64,000 bases of DNA. Origin: Diphasiastrum complanatum (Eukaryota; Streptophyta; Lycopodiopsida; Lycopodiales; Lycopodiaceae). Position 1 is the stretch's first letter; each line of letters begins with the position of its first letter. The stretch is taken from contig MU831896.1 in NCBI GenBank assembly GCA_029204225.1, forward strand, positions 1 through 64,000, read 5' to 3'. Shown here piece after piece: positions 33,717-43,121 of the stretch. A program made the translations under genes and the position numbers. The notes under the pieces were generated by a model. The model did no database searches. It had not been told where the DNA came from and saw only the letters and a list, made by a program, of their open reading frames with translations.

Positions 33717-34371
33717 TGTGAAAAATACAGATCCTAAGTGGATCTAAACTCCAAGATCATTGGCTTGAATGCTTGCACTCCAAACTACATAAGCTAGGAA
33801 TTGGCAACACATTCTATGCTACCTAGAATGCAAAGAACTTGATCAAAAAGCATTTATCACAAATGGAAACTTCCATAAACATCAAGTGCGGCCCAAAATA
33901 GCATTATACAGTCCATAATACATCAGCCTACCACTTTTGGAAAGCACCTAAGATCATACACAATAGCTTGAAGACAATACACACAACAATGCTCTCAATG
34001 GAGGAAGAAACAATGACAATGATCTATTGATCTCAATGAAGCATACAAAAGGTTTCTCCAACCTGTTCTCCACGACTTCCCTACTATTTATGGATGAGGA
34101 AGATGACTCTCTCTCCTCTCTCTAGAAGGTACTTGACCCTAGATATTCCCTATATAGGAAAAATAGCTAAAAATGGCTTATATGACCAAAATACATCAAA
34201 ATGGTCTCATTTTGAAGGGTATGAAGTTTGACACTTCATCATACTGAAAAAATACAGTAAATAAAAACATTGTGGCCTGGTTCACACGTGTGAAACTCCA
34301 GAACCAAAACTATTTACAATTTTAGCCAATTTAGGCCTCAAACTAGCTAGGAAATGTTGACAATTTTCACA
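33717..34371 (-). repeat. Element E 5' LTR
   Basis: 655 bp, about two differences from the 3' LTR by eye. CACACGTGTG at 34283-34292. Confidence 0.95.
34149..34158 (-). promoter_or_regulatory. Element E LTR TATA-like box
   Basis: CCTATATAGG in the 5' LTR, about 210 bp into the LTR in transcription sense, with the CACACGTGTG palindrome about 125 bp upstream of it. Arrangement fits a U3 promoter; not tested. Confidence 0.5.
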
Positions 34372-34376
34372 TACAA

Positions 34377-35908
34377 CAGCCAAAGAAGCTTGAGATTGTC
34401 TCAAGACTATCTATGAGGCTAAGAATACCTCTAGGCTTCTCACTCTTAGGAATCAAATCTTTCAAAGTAGCCAAAAGAGTGATGAGAGTGCATCTAGTTA
34501 TGTTTTGAGAGTAAAAGATATTCATAGAGAGCTTGCTTGTATTGGTGATTCCATCAATCAAAATGAGCTAGTTCAAGTCATTCTCAATGGCTTGAGAAGT
34601 TAATCTGATAATCTTGTCCAATCCTATGCCATTAAGGAGGAGCTACCAAGTTTGGAGGCTCTCCAAAGTGTGCTAATTTCAGAAGAATCAAGACAAGAGT
34701 ATAAGCTCTTGAGGATGGACAAGCTTTCTCTCACTCATAATGATGGCAAAGCTCTTTTTGCCAAGGATAAGCACAAAGAGAGGAGCAAGAACCAACATCA
34801 ACAATCCTCAAGCAAGGACAAAGTCAAATCCAAAGACAAAGATGAGGAGGAAGATGATTCCTCTAATGCTTCATCATCCAAGCTCAAGAAGAAGAAGAAG
34901 ATCAAGTGCTTTTATTGTGGCAAGAAAGGTCATTATGCCACCAATTGCTTCAAAAAGAAGAATCAACTCAAGCAAGCCAATGAGAAGGAAGACACTATTG
35001 CAAGTGATGGAGAGGGATCTCTTATGGTCTCTAGTTTCTCATCTACTCCTTTCAAGAAGGACGACCTATGGTATATTGATAGTGGAGCCTCTTCACATAT
35101 GTGTAGCTCCAAGGACTCTTTCTCTTCTATTGCACCTTATGATGGAGTGAAGAAATCAATATACACTGCAAATGATTTTGAATGTCCTATTGAAGGCATA
35201 GGGAACATTCCCTTGAAGCTTGCATCCTCTAAAGTTCTTTCTCTCTCTAGAGAGCTCTATGTACCTAAGCTTACCAAGAATCTTATTAGTGTTGGCCAAT
35301 TGCTTGATAATGGCCTTGATGTAAAATTCAATGTTGATACTTGCACTATCAAGAAGAATGATGAGATACTTGCATTAGGATCTAGATTTGGTGGCATCTA
35401 TAAACTAGATCCAAATGAGTATGTGAATGCTTGTAATGTTGCTCTTGTGAACAAGCTCTCTATGGAGGAATTATGGCATAGGAGGTTGGGACATCCCAAC
35501 TACAAATCCATGCTCTCTATGATCAAAGAATCCAAAGCTATTGGCTTGCCAAAGTCATTCTCCAAGAAGATCAAGCCTTGTGAGGCTTGTGCTATTGCTA
35601 AATCTCACAAAAAGCCATTTACAAGATCTTCTATCAAAAGCAAGCATCCTTTGGAGTTAATCCACTCGGATGTGCATTTCTCATCAACTACAAGCAAGGG
35701 AGGAGCCACTTGTTTTGTTACTTTCATTGATGATTACACAAGATTCACTTGGATATATCTTTTTGCATCAAAATCTATGGTGTTTGATCATTTCTTTATT
35801 TTCAAAGCTTATGTAAAGAAGCAATTCTCATTCAAGATTAAAGCTCTTAGAAGTGATGGAGGTGTTGAATATATCTCCAATAAATTTCAAGATTTTTGTG
35901 AGCTTTAA
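34377..35908 (+). pseudogene. Element D gag C-terminus, protease and integrase start
   Basis: Resumes gag after E. Compared with F, a TGG codon has become TGA near 34408 and another stop lies at about 34600. The open frame 34652-35908 (418 residues) has the zinc knuckle CFYCGKKGHYATNC, protease DSGASSHM, pre-integrase, the HHCC region (HRRLGHPN...CEACAIAKSH) and the first integrase Asp residues (HSDVHFSSTT, LRSDGGVEY). It ends at a TAA where F has a Glu codon. The equivalent zinc-knuckle to protease join is in frame here, unlike F. Confidence 0.85.
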
Positions 35909-36835
35909 GGGATTAAAAGAGAGTTTTCTTGTGCCTACTCTCCATCTCAAAATGGAGTGGCCAAGAGAAAGAATAGATCTCTATGTGAATGTGCAAAATA
36001 TATGAGAATTGAGGCATCTTTGCCCAAAGATTTTTGGGGAGAAGCCATTATTTGTGCAAATTATCTTTGCAATAGGCTCCCACATATAGCTCTTGGAGGA
36101 AAGTCACCATATGAAATCTTATTTTTGAAGAAGCCTAAGGTTGATCGCCTTAGAGTTTTTGGATGCTTATGCTTTGTCCATATTCCCTTGGAAACAAGGA
36201 AGAAGGAAGATCCTAGTGCATGCAAAGGGATCATGGTTGGATACTCATCCACCAAGAAGGCCTATAGAGTCTTTATACTCTCTACTTCTCAAGTTATTGA
36301 AAGTAGAGATGTTGTCTTTCATGAAGATCAACACTCATCATTTGAAGAGGCCGAGATCAAGAAATCTATGGATGCATCATCAATTATTGATTTTGAAGAC
36401 AATCATGATGTGATGGGGTCGAGATTTGAAGAAGACTCTCCTCGGATTTTTTCACCAAGAAGATCCATGAGAGATAGATCCGAGCCTAAGAGGCTCTCAT
36501 ATGTTGACAAAGGCAAACAAGTGGATCTTGATTCCACTAATTATGTTTTTTATGTCTCTCATGAAGAGCCAAAGAATGTACAAGAGGCACTCAATACCAA
36601 GGAGTGGTATGATGCCATGAAGCAAGAGTATGATGCATTGATCACCAACAATACTTGGGAGCTTGTGGATCCTCCTTCCAACAAGCATGTGACTGGTTGC
36701 AAGTGGGTATTTCGGATCAAGGTCAATCATGATGGCACAATCAACAAGCATAAAGCAAGATTATGTGCCAAAGGATTTGCTCAAATCCATGGTCTTGATT
36801 ATGAGGAGACTTTGCACCCGTTGCAAAGATGGTGA
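35909..36835 (+). pseudogene. Element D integrase C-terminus and reverse transcriptase start
   Basis: Open from 35957 (292 residues). The third integrase catalytic residue is lost: relatives have QNGVAERKNR, here the codon reads AAG (VAKRKNR). Continues through RVFGCLCFVH, the linker, and KEWYDAMKQEYDALITNNTW, the start of the reverse transcriptase domain. A one-base deletion near 36812 (compare F at 58740) shifts the frame to a stop at 36833. Confidence 0.85.
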
Positions 36836-38106
36836 AAATAGGAATTCTTATTTCTCTTGCTTGTTTTTTCAAGTGGAAGGTGTTCCAATTAGATGTATCC
36901 AATGCTTTTCTAAATGGTTATCTTGAGGAGGAGATCTATATGGAACATCCTCAAGGATTCATCAAGGATGAGTCCAAAGTGTGCTTGCTCTTCAAAAGTC
37001 TTTATGGACTCAAGCAAGCACCAAGATCATGGTATTCAAGGCTTAACTCTTTTCTTATCTCACTAGGATTTACTCTTAGTGACTATGATCCTTCCATGTA
37101 TCTAAAGTTTGTTGATAGCAATATTGTCATTCTTCTAATTTATGTTGAAGACATTATTCTTTGTGGAAGTTGTATCAAGCTAGTTGATGAAACCAAGCTA
37201 GCACTTGGATGTGAGTTTAAAATGCAAGATCTAGGAGAGATACATTACATCCTAGGCCTAGAAATTGATTTTTATGAAAATCATGTCTGTATATGCCAAT
37301 CTAGATATGCTCACTCTATGTTGAAAAAATTCCATATGGAAAATTCTAAGAGCATAGATACTCCAATGGAGCAAATTGTAAAAGATCCTAATAAAGGTGA
37401 TGAAAGATCCTTTGAGGACATCACACTTTTTAGGAGTCTTGTAGGCTCCTTGATTTGGCTTACCATTACTAGGCCCGATCTTAGTTTTTGTGTGCACAAA
37501 TTGAGTCAATTTATGCAAGAACCTAAGATCCATCATTGGAAGATGGCCAAGAGGATTCTAAGATATGTATCTTCATCTTGTGATTATGGTCTACTCTATA
37601 AAAGTGAAGATCTATCCATTATTGGCTACTCGGATTCGGACTTTGCAAGTGACAAGATGGATCGAAAGTCTATTAGTGCATACACTATCTTTCTTGGAGG
37701 CAATCTAATATCTTGGCTTTCCAAAAAGCAAGATACTATATCTCTCTCTTCATGTGAGGCCGAGTACAAAGCACTCACTACAACTACCAAAGAAGTGCTT
37801 TGGATCAAGTGGTTATTAATGGAACTAAAGTGCATCAAGGAGGATGATCTACCAATGATCAAGTGTGATAACATCTTGGCCCAAGCTCTTGCCAATAATC
37901 CCATATTTCATGCAAGAAGCAAGCACATAGAAGTGGCACACCATTTTGTGAGAGAAAAGCTTATTGGAGGAGAAATCTATTTGGATCATGTCAACTCGTC
38001 CTCTTGTATTGCCGATCTACTCACCAAGCCTTTGAGCAAAAGTGCTTTCATCAAGCATAGATTTAATTTTGGAGTTATATCAAGATCAATGCTCAAATCT
38101 TCATAG
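36829..38106 (+). pseudogene. Element D reverse transcriptase and RNase H
   Basis: 425 residues open after the frameshift. The reverse transcriptase active site reads LIYVEDIILCG; the essential YVDD has become YVED. RNase H motifs follow (YSDSDFASDKMDRKS, SSCEAEYKALTT, CDNILAQALANNPIFHARSK). Ends 18 bp before the 3' LTR. D is therefore defective in integrase and in polymerase, besides the insertion of E. Confidence 0.88.
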
Positions 38107-38124
38107 ATAATTTTTTAGGAGGAG

Positions 38125-38861
38125 TGTGAAGAATTGAAAAAGATTATCTATGTTAGATATAGGGGTCTTATGTTTTTTACATCAAGCATCTAGGTGTAGG
38201 ATGTTGATAGGAATAAATTTGGCATAGATGGCAAATTATGCATTTCCACTTGTAATGCCACTATTGAGCCAAAATAGAGTAAGAGGCTAAACACTTGCTA
38301 ATTAGAGTGTAGACAAGTGTAAAGTTTTTGTTTGATGAATTCCAAGAGGTCCAATAGGATATAGAGGTGGAACCTTGTGAGGTCCAATAGGAAATTGAGG
38401 TGTGCTTGAATATAGTCCAATAGAATTAAGAGGTGCATAGATCAATGATCCAATAGGATCAAGAGGTGACAAAATGTGGTCCAATCATAGTTAAGCATAG
38501 TGGTAGCTCGTGGACCTACTAGTATCATTGTACTCCTCATTTTGAGATCAATTGATTTGGTGATTTCATGGATTTTGTGAGTTTTTGGATTTCTAGCTTT
38601 CTCTCTCTACCCGAGAGCTCTTGATGCATTTTCTCTCTCTACCCAAGGAGAGCAGCTTGTTTTTACTTAGATTATTTTTTGAATACTTCCCACACGTGTG
38701 AGTGAGAGTTGGAAGTGATTGAATGCATGTAGTAGTGTGTTTTTGCCATAGGATTCAAGATTGATCTTGAATCTCAATCTAGTCTTGATCTTGGTGCATC
38801 TACACACCTTAGGAGATCACAAGTACATGTAGTGGACAGTCCACACGTGTGAAAATCAACA
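38125..38861 (+). repeat. Element D 3' LTR
   Basis: 737 bp, same ends as the 5' copy, with CACACGTGTG at 38691-38700 and 38842-38851. Confidence 0.95.
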
Positions 38862-39136
38862 AATATGCCTTCGAAAAGGTATTAAATCATCAACCTCTTA
38901 CTGTTGTCGATGTACTATGTGATAGTAACATTGGAAATTTGTTACATTCAAATCTTGGCTTCAAAGATTTTTCAAATATACGCACATTTCTAGATTACAA
39001 ATATAATCTACAAAAAAACATATGTGCTATGATTCGTCAACTTGGACCCCCAACTTTTCTCTTAACTTTATCTTGTGCTGAAACAAGATGGACACCATTA
39101 ACAACTTGTTTGCAATCTGATTATAGCATCTGATTA
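38862..39136 (+). pseudogene. Helitron-N domain, continuation after element D
   Basis: Open frame beginning KYAFEKVLNHQPLTVVDVL. Contains the strongly diagnostic MIRQLGPPTFLLTLSCAETRW, the Helitron AMIRQLGxPTFFxTxSxAExxW signature. A stop falls at about 39131. The downstream Rep frame restarts about 70 bp later after a one-base shift and a small inverted repeat. Confidence 0.85.
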
Positions 39137-39148
39137 CATGTAGTCTTA

Positions 39149-39221
39149 TTATTAGAGTAATCATACAGAGTAATCTGATTAACAACTCGAACGTAGTACA
39201 TGCATCTGATTACTCTAATAA
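39149..39221. repeat. Short inverted repeat inside the Rep gene
   Basis: A perfect 14-bp inverted repeat, TTATTAGAGTAATC at 39149-39162 and GATTACTCTAATAA at 39208-39221, lies exactly where the Rep reading frame is lost. GCATCTGATTAC also occurs as a direct repeat at 39127 and 39202. Probably a local duplication or small insertion. Confidence 0.7.
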
Positions 39222-40077
39222 AAATGCATATTTTAGAGCTCTTTTACGAATGGATCCAACTACATGTGCTAGATATTACGTAGCAAAAATTAATGCACTA
39301 AGATTATTGTTATCTAAAAACCCAACGATACTAGGAGATATTTCAGATTACTTTTTTGTTACATAATTTTAACACCGTGGAAGACAACACGATCATGGAA
39401 TGATTTGGATAAAACATGTTCCTACATACAACAATAACAATGAATGCGACATTACTTTTATTGTCAAATTTATTTCGTGTGACCACAATAAATTGCTCCT
39501 AGAAAATCGAGATATCCAAACAGACAAACATAAGCGAACATGCTTTTGCAAAAAAAACCTTGGACATTGTAGATTTCATTATCCACGTCCACCTATGCAT
39601 ACAACTATGATTCTAAAACCCTTTCATGATAAAGAACGTGAATTGCGATCGTACTATGCTCAATTGTATAAAAATATTTATGAACAAATCAACTATATTG
39701 ATACAACGATTGACATATCATTCATAGCATGGATTGATTCGTTACATATAAATACTCATAACTACATAGAAGCATTGCGCAGTAATATTAACAAACAAAC
39801 TATTTTTTTGCGTAGAAATCCTAATGATATTTACACGAATGCATTTAATCCTACTATATCTAAATTTTGGAATGCAAACATGGACATTCAGTACTTTTTA
39901 GATCCATATGTTGCTGCAAGTTATTGTACAGCTTACTTGACCAAAACTAACACAACTATGTCACGTATGTTGCAACAAACTATCAAAACATCAATAGCAC
40001 AAGGTGATGACACATTTACTCGATTAAAAAATGTAGGCAACACTTTTTTAAATACCCAAAAAATGAGTGCACACTAA
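39200..40077 (+). pseudogene. Helitron Rep (HUH endonuclease) domain
   Basis: One frame from about 39200 reads MDPTTCARYYVAKINALRLL, then two TAA stops (39364-39366 and 39370-39372), then HRGRQHDHGMIW. The HUH-type motif is HDH at 39388-39396, where known Helitrons have PHxH..W. The 225-residue open part (39400-40077) carries the CFCKKNLGHCRFHYPRPP element and the two candidate catalytic tyrosines in YCTAYLTK (residues 175 and 179, about 39922-39936). The domain nicks and joins DNA strands during rolling-circle transposition. The core residues are present but the two stops upstream of the HUH motif break the protein. Confidence 0.85.
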
Positions 40078-40665
40078 GCAGCTTTTATTGTTTTATCACT
40101 ATCATTACATGCTTCAACGAGAACATTTACTTGTATCAATACAAATCCTGAACACAAACGTGCATTTGTTTTAAAAACAAAACGGGATATACAATTGTCA
40201 CGATTAGATTCTACGGACATACGTTACAAAACACAAATCAAAAAATACATAGAACGCTCTTATAATGACATTTGTTTAGTTTCATGTATTTTTCAATATC
40301 GTGAAACTGCTTCAAGTATTCGTCAACGTAAAATCGAACAAATAATTCGATATGTACACTATAACATACATAAAGATCCCATAAATTTTTATCGTAAACA
40401 ATTACGATTATACAAACCATTTTCTAATATAGAAAACACAATACAAGAACTGTTTTCTACATACAAAGATTATTTTTTTATAATAGAACAAAATCGAAAA
40501 ATATTTCATTATAATTACAATCTTGGTTTGAATACATCCATAAGTGATTCACAACAGATTACATCTTCGTCAATGAGCACATCTTCTTTGAACATGAACA
40601 CATTAAATTACAATGAACACACATGTTGTTATAATGTCAACCTGGATATTCCTACAAAAAAATAA
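40078..40665 (+). pseudogene. Rep-helicase linker region
   Basis: Starts after a stop at 40075 in the same frame: the AAFIVLSLSL segment, then TCINTNPEHKRAFVLK, which fits the Helitron VxFVNTxxxxxRxxxLK motif. It then includes IIRYVHYNIHKDPINFYRKQ, another family landmark. The last part (residues about 105-156 of the frame starting 40195) is Ser/Thr/Asn-rich and ends at 40665, 12 bp before the helicase frame. Confidence 0.75.
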
Positions 40666-40677
40666 AAAAAAACTGAC

Positions 40678-41472
40678 ATGCAAACATCTAACCAAATACA
40701 TCTAACATACAATATTATCGACGAGAATAAATATTTTGAATGTACACGATCGTTAAATATGGAACAACACATTTTTACAGATATTATGTATCGCAAACAA
40801 ACCCAACAAAAACAAAAAATTCATTTGCTTTTGACCGGTGGAGCAAGGACTGGCAAAATATTTACCTTGTTAGCTTTGGTACAAGGTTTACTACGTCATT
40901 ACTACAAGTTTAAATCAACTAGTGTTGAATCATCGAAAGCCTTATTATTAGCATATATCGGAAAAGCAGCGTTCAATATACATGGTACTACAATTCATTC
41001 GGCTCTTCATATTCCTATAAATACAATACATCTTACATCATTGTCTTCTGATACGTTACAAAAACTTTCAATTAAATACAATGATTTACAACTTGTAGTA
41101 TTTGATGAAATATCCTTGATTGGTCATAGAACATTCGAATTTGCAGATCAACAACTACGTGCAGTCAAACATAAACCCGATGAATTTTTTGAAGGCCTTG
41201 ATGTCATTACATGTGGTGACATGTTCCAAGTTGGGCCCATACATGATTCTTGGATATTTGAAATGAAATACAAAACAACGAATTTATTTGAAAAGTCCTA
41301 TTGGTACACATTATCCAAATGCTACGAACTACTACAAACAATGCGTCAAAAAAATATAGATTTTATTGATGTGTTAAATAGATTACGTGAAACACAACAC
41401 AACAAACTTGATTTAAATTGGTTAAATAGTTATTGCTACATACCATATTTATCTATATCAAATACACCATAA
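40678..41472 (+). pseudogene. Helitron Pif1-type helicase, N-terminal half
   Basis: 264 residues. Superfamily 1B helicase that unwinds DNA during Helitron transposition. Walker A is at residues 54-61 but reads GGARTGKI instead of GGAGTGKS. Walker B FDEIS at 142-146 is intact. Motif III GDMFQVGP at 180-187 diverges from GDFxQLPP. The MRQ...LNRLR segment near residue 220 is typical of Helitron helicases. The frame ends at 41472 and resumes at 41494. The changed P-loop suggests lost ATPase function even apart from the breaks. Confidence 0.85.
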
Positions 41473-41493
41473 ATATGTCAAACAAACAACACT

Positions 41494-41978
41494 GTGCATG
41501 AATACAATAGACAAGCTTTTGAAAATGCGGTTGGTAAAACGTTTATTTTTCAATCTATCGACATACGTTCTAATACATGCAGCAACAAAATTTCAATCCC
41601 TGATAATCTCGCCCAAACTGCTGCACTCTTGAAAACAATACAAGTTAAAAATGGAATGCTTGTAGAAATTTGTGGCACAAATATTAATATTGAAGATGGA
41701 CTTGTTAATGGTGCAGATGGTATTTAAAAAAAAAAATAATAATTCAAGCAATCGACATTATATGGATTGAATTTTTTGATATAACAATAGGTATGAAAGC
41801 AAAGTATGAACATTCTCATATATATGAATTTTACGATATAAACAAAACGTGGACTCCAATTCACAAAATAGTAAAATAATTTCAAATTGGACCCTCGGCT
41901 TTAAATACAGTAACTAGAAAACAGTTTCCAATCCGTGTTACAGTTGCACGTACAATACATCGCGCACAAGGACTAACT
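41494..41978 (+). pseudogene. Helitron helicase, middle part
   Basis: Frame 41494-41727 (77 residues) ends with VKNGMLVEICGTNINIEDGL and VNGADG, matching the Pif1/Helitron GxxVMLLxNIDxxxGLVNGxxG motif. After a poly-A run and frame change near 41730 the sequence continues with AIDIIWIEFFDI, a stop near 41878, and FPIRVTVARTIHRAQGLT at about 41928-41978, the C-terminal helicase motif (FPLxxAxAxTIHKxQGxT). Confidence 0.8.
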
Positions 41979-42767
41979 ATGAACACATTAAGTTTTAATC
42001 TGAACGGTATTCGACAACATGGTTTGGCATATACAACATTGACACGTGTACGAAACATAGTTAACCTACATTTTGTTTTACCTTTGCAAACAAATAATTT
42101 TGAACTGGATAAAAACATTCAAATTGAGAACGACCGACTTCGTACCTCGGCAAAATGGTATCTATATTTACCTGACACTCAGATTCATTGTAACACGTAT
42201 CTTATTATCTACTCATTGAATACTCGATCCTTACAAAATCACATTCTTGATATTTGTGCCGATCCAAACCTAATGTCATCACATATATTATGTCTACAAG
42301 AAACAAAAAACATGTACAAGCACCCATATTTTTCTCCTTTTTTTTGTGTATTGGACAGTTACAAATTTGTAGGAACAACTATAGCATATAAGGAAAATCA
42401 AACACTTAAAAAATACACAATGCATCATACTGAAACTATAGAAATTCTATACACTATATTCAATACCAGCCTATCTTTTATTCAAACATTGGATAAAATT
42501 CTTTCAGACATTGCATTACATATTCCTGTCATTATTCTTGGTGACTTTAATATCGATATGCTATGTCAAAATGACCATTCAAATGCACTTTATAAATATA
42601 TGCAACAATATGATTTTAAATTACAATTTCAAAAAACAACAACTGTGTACGGAAGTCAACTAGACCATATCTGGACCAACAACCAGAACTTCAAATGTAC
42701 CTCGGAATCAACACACACATATTGGAGTGACCAATCTCCTGTTTATTACATATTCCAAGCGAATTAA
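41979..42767 (+). pseudogene. Helicase C-terminus fused to an endonuclease/exonuclease/phosphatase (EN) domain
   Basis: 262 residues. Residues 1-35 finish the helicase (GLAYTTLTRVRN, motif VI). From about residue 75 a second domain begins: SLNTRSL (79-85), SSHILCLQET (about 100-109), VIILGDFNID (184-193), GSQLDHIW (225-232) and WSDQSPV (249-255). This is the AP-endonuclease-like fold found in LINEs and in Helentrons. The final motif is SDQ where SDH is expected, so the catalytic His is replaced by Gln. The endonuclease is fused in frame to the helicase, the diagnostic architecture of EN-bearing Helitrons. It ends at 42765-42767 with a stop. Confidence 0.85.
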
Positions 42768-43121
42768 TATAATTTTATAATGACAATTGGCATGTTTACT
42801 TGTTTAAAATATTTTTATTACCAAACAATGTACACATATTACACTGACCATATTATTATTATACTAAACAAAAACACACACAATTACTATATATTATACT
42901 ATCGTTACATATTTAAATTTCATACATTAGATTTTATTTTGTGTTTACGGTCTTAAAAAACAAACACATTATTGGTTGCACATGCAATATATCAATGAAC
43001 AAGTTCCATGACATATCATGAAAAGCATTTTTGTATTTATTACATTTAAAATGCTAAAGTAAATAGCTAGTTTTTTTTCCCCTAACTTGTTAGATTAAAA
43101 ACTAAAATTCCCCCATGTATA
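42768..43121 (+). other. Helitron 3' tail, non-coding
   Basis: AT-rich, no frame. A perfect palindrome ATGTATACAT lies at 43116-43125 at the point where similarity to the empty-site copy begins (about 43120), so the 3' end of the element should be close to it. No clear CTRR-type terminus seen. Confidence 0.5.

Larger units (their letters stand above)
27941..34371 (-). mobile_element. Element E: apparently intact, young Ty1/copia retrotransposon
   Basis: Perfect target duplication TACAA (27936-27940 and 34372-34376) inside the gag of element D. Two 655-bp LTRs, 27941-28595 and 33717-34371, differ at only about two positions by eye (near 28035 and 28299 of the left copy). Primer-binding site at 33705-33716, leader of about 1.16 kb, one unbroken Gag-Pol frame, polypurine tract GAAGAGGGAG at the end of the frame. 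6.43 kb overall. It has everything needed for autonomous retrotransposition and is the most recent insertion in its nest. Confidence 0.96.
26198..38861 (+). mobile_element. Element D: Ty1/copia retrotransposon in the Helitron Rep gene, split by element E
   Basis: Perfect 5-bp target duplication AATAT (26193-26197 and 38862-38866). LTRs of 738 bp (26198-26935) and 737 bp (38125-38861). Without E it is about 6.2 kb, matching element F in length and sequence almost throughout, so D and F are one family. Its Gag-Pol is broken by E, several stops and a frameshift. The polypurine tract TTTTTTAGGAGGAG precedes the 3' LTR. Confidence 0.95.
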
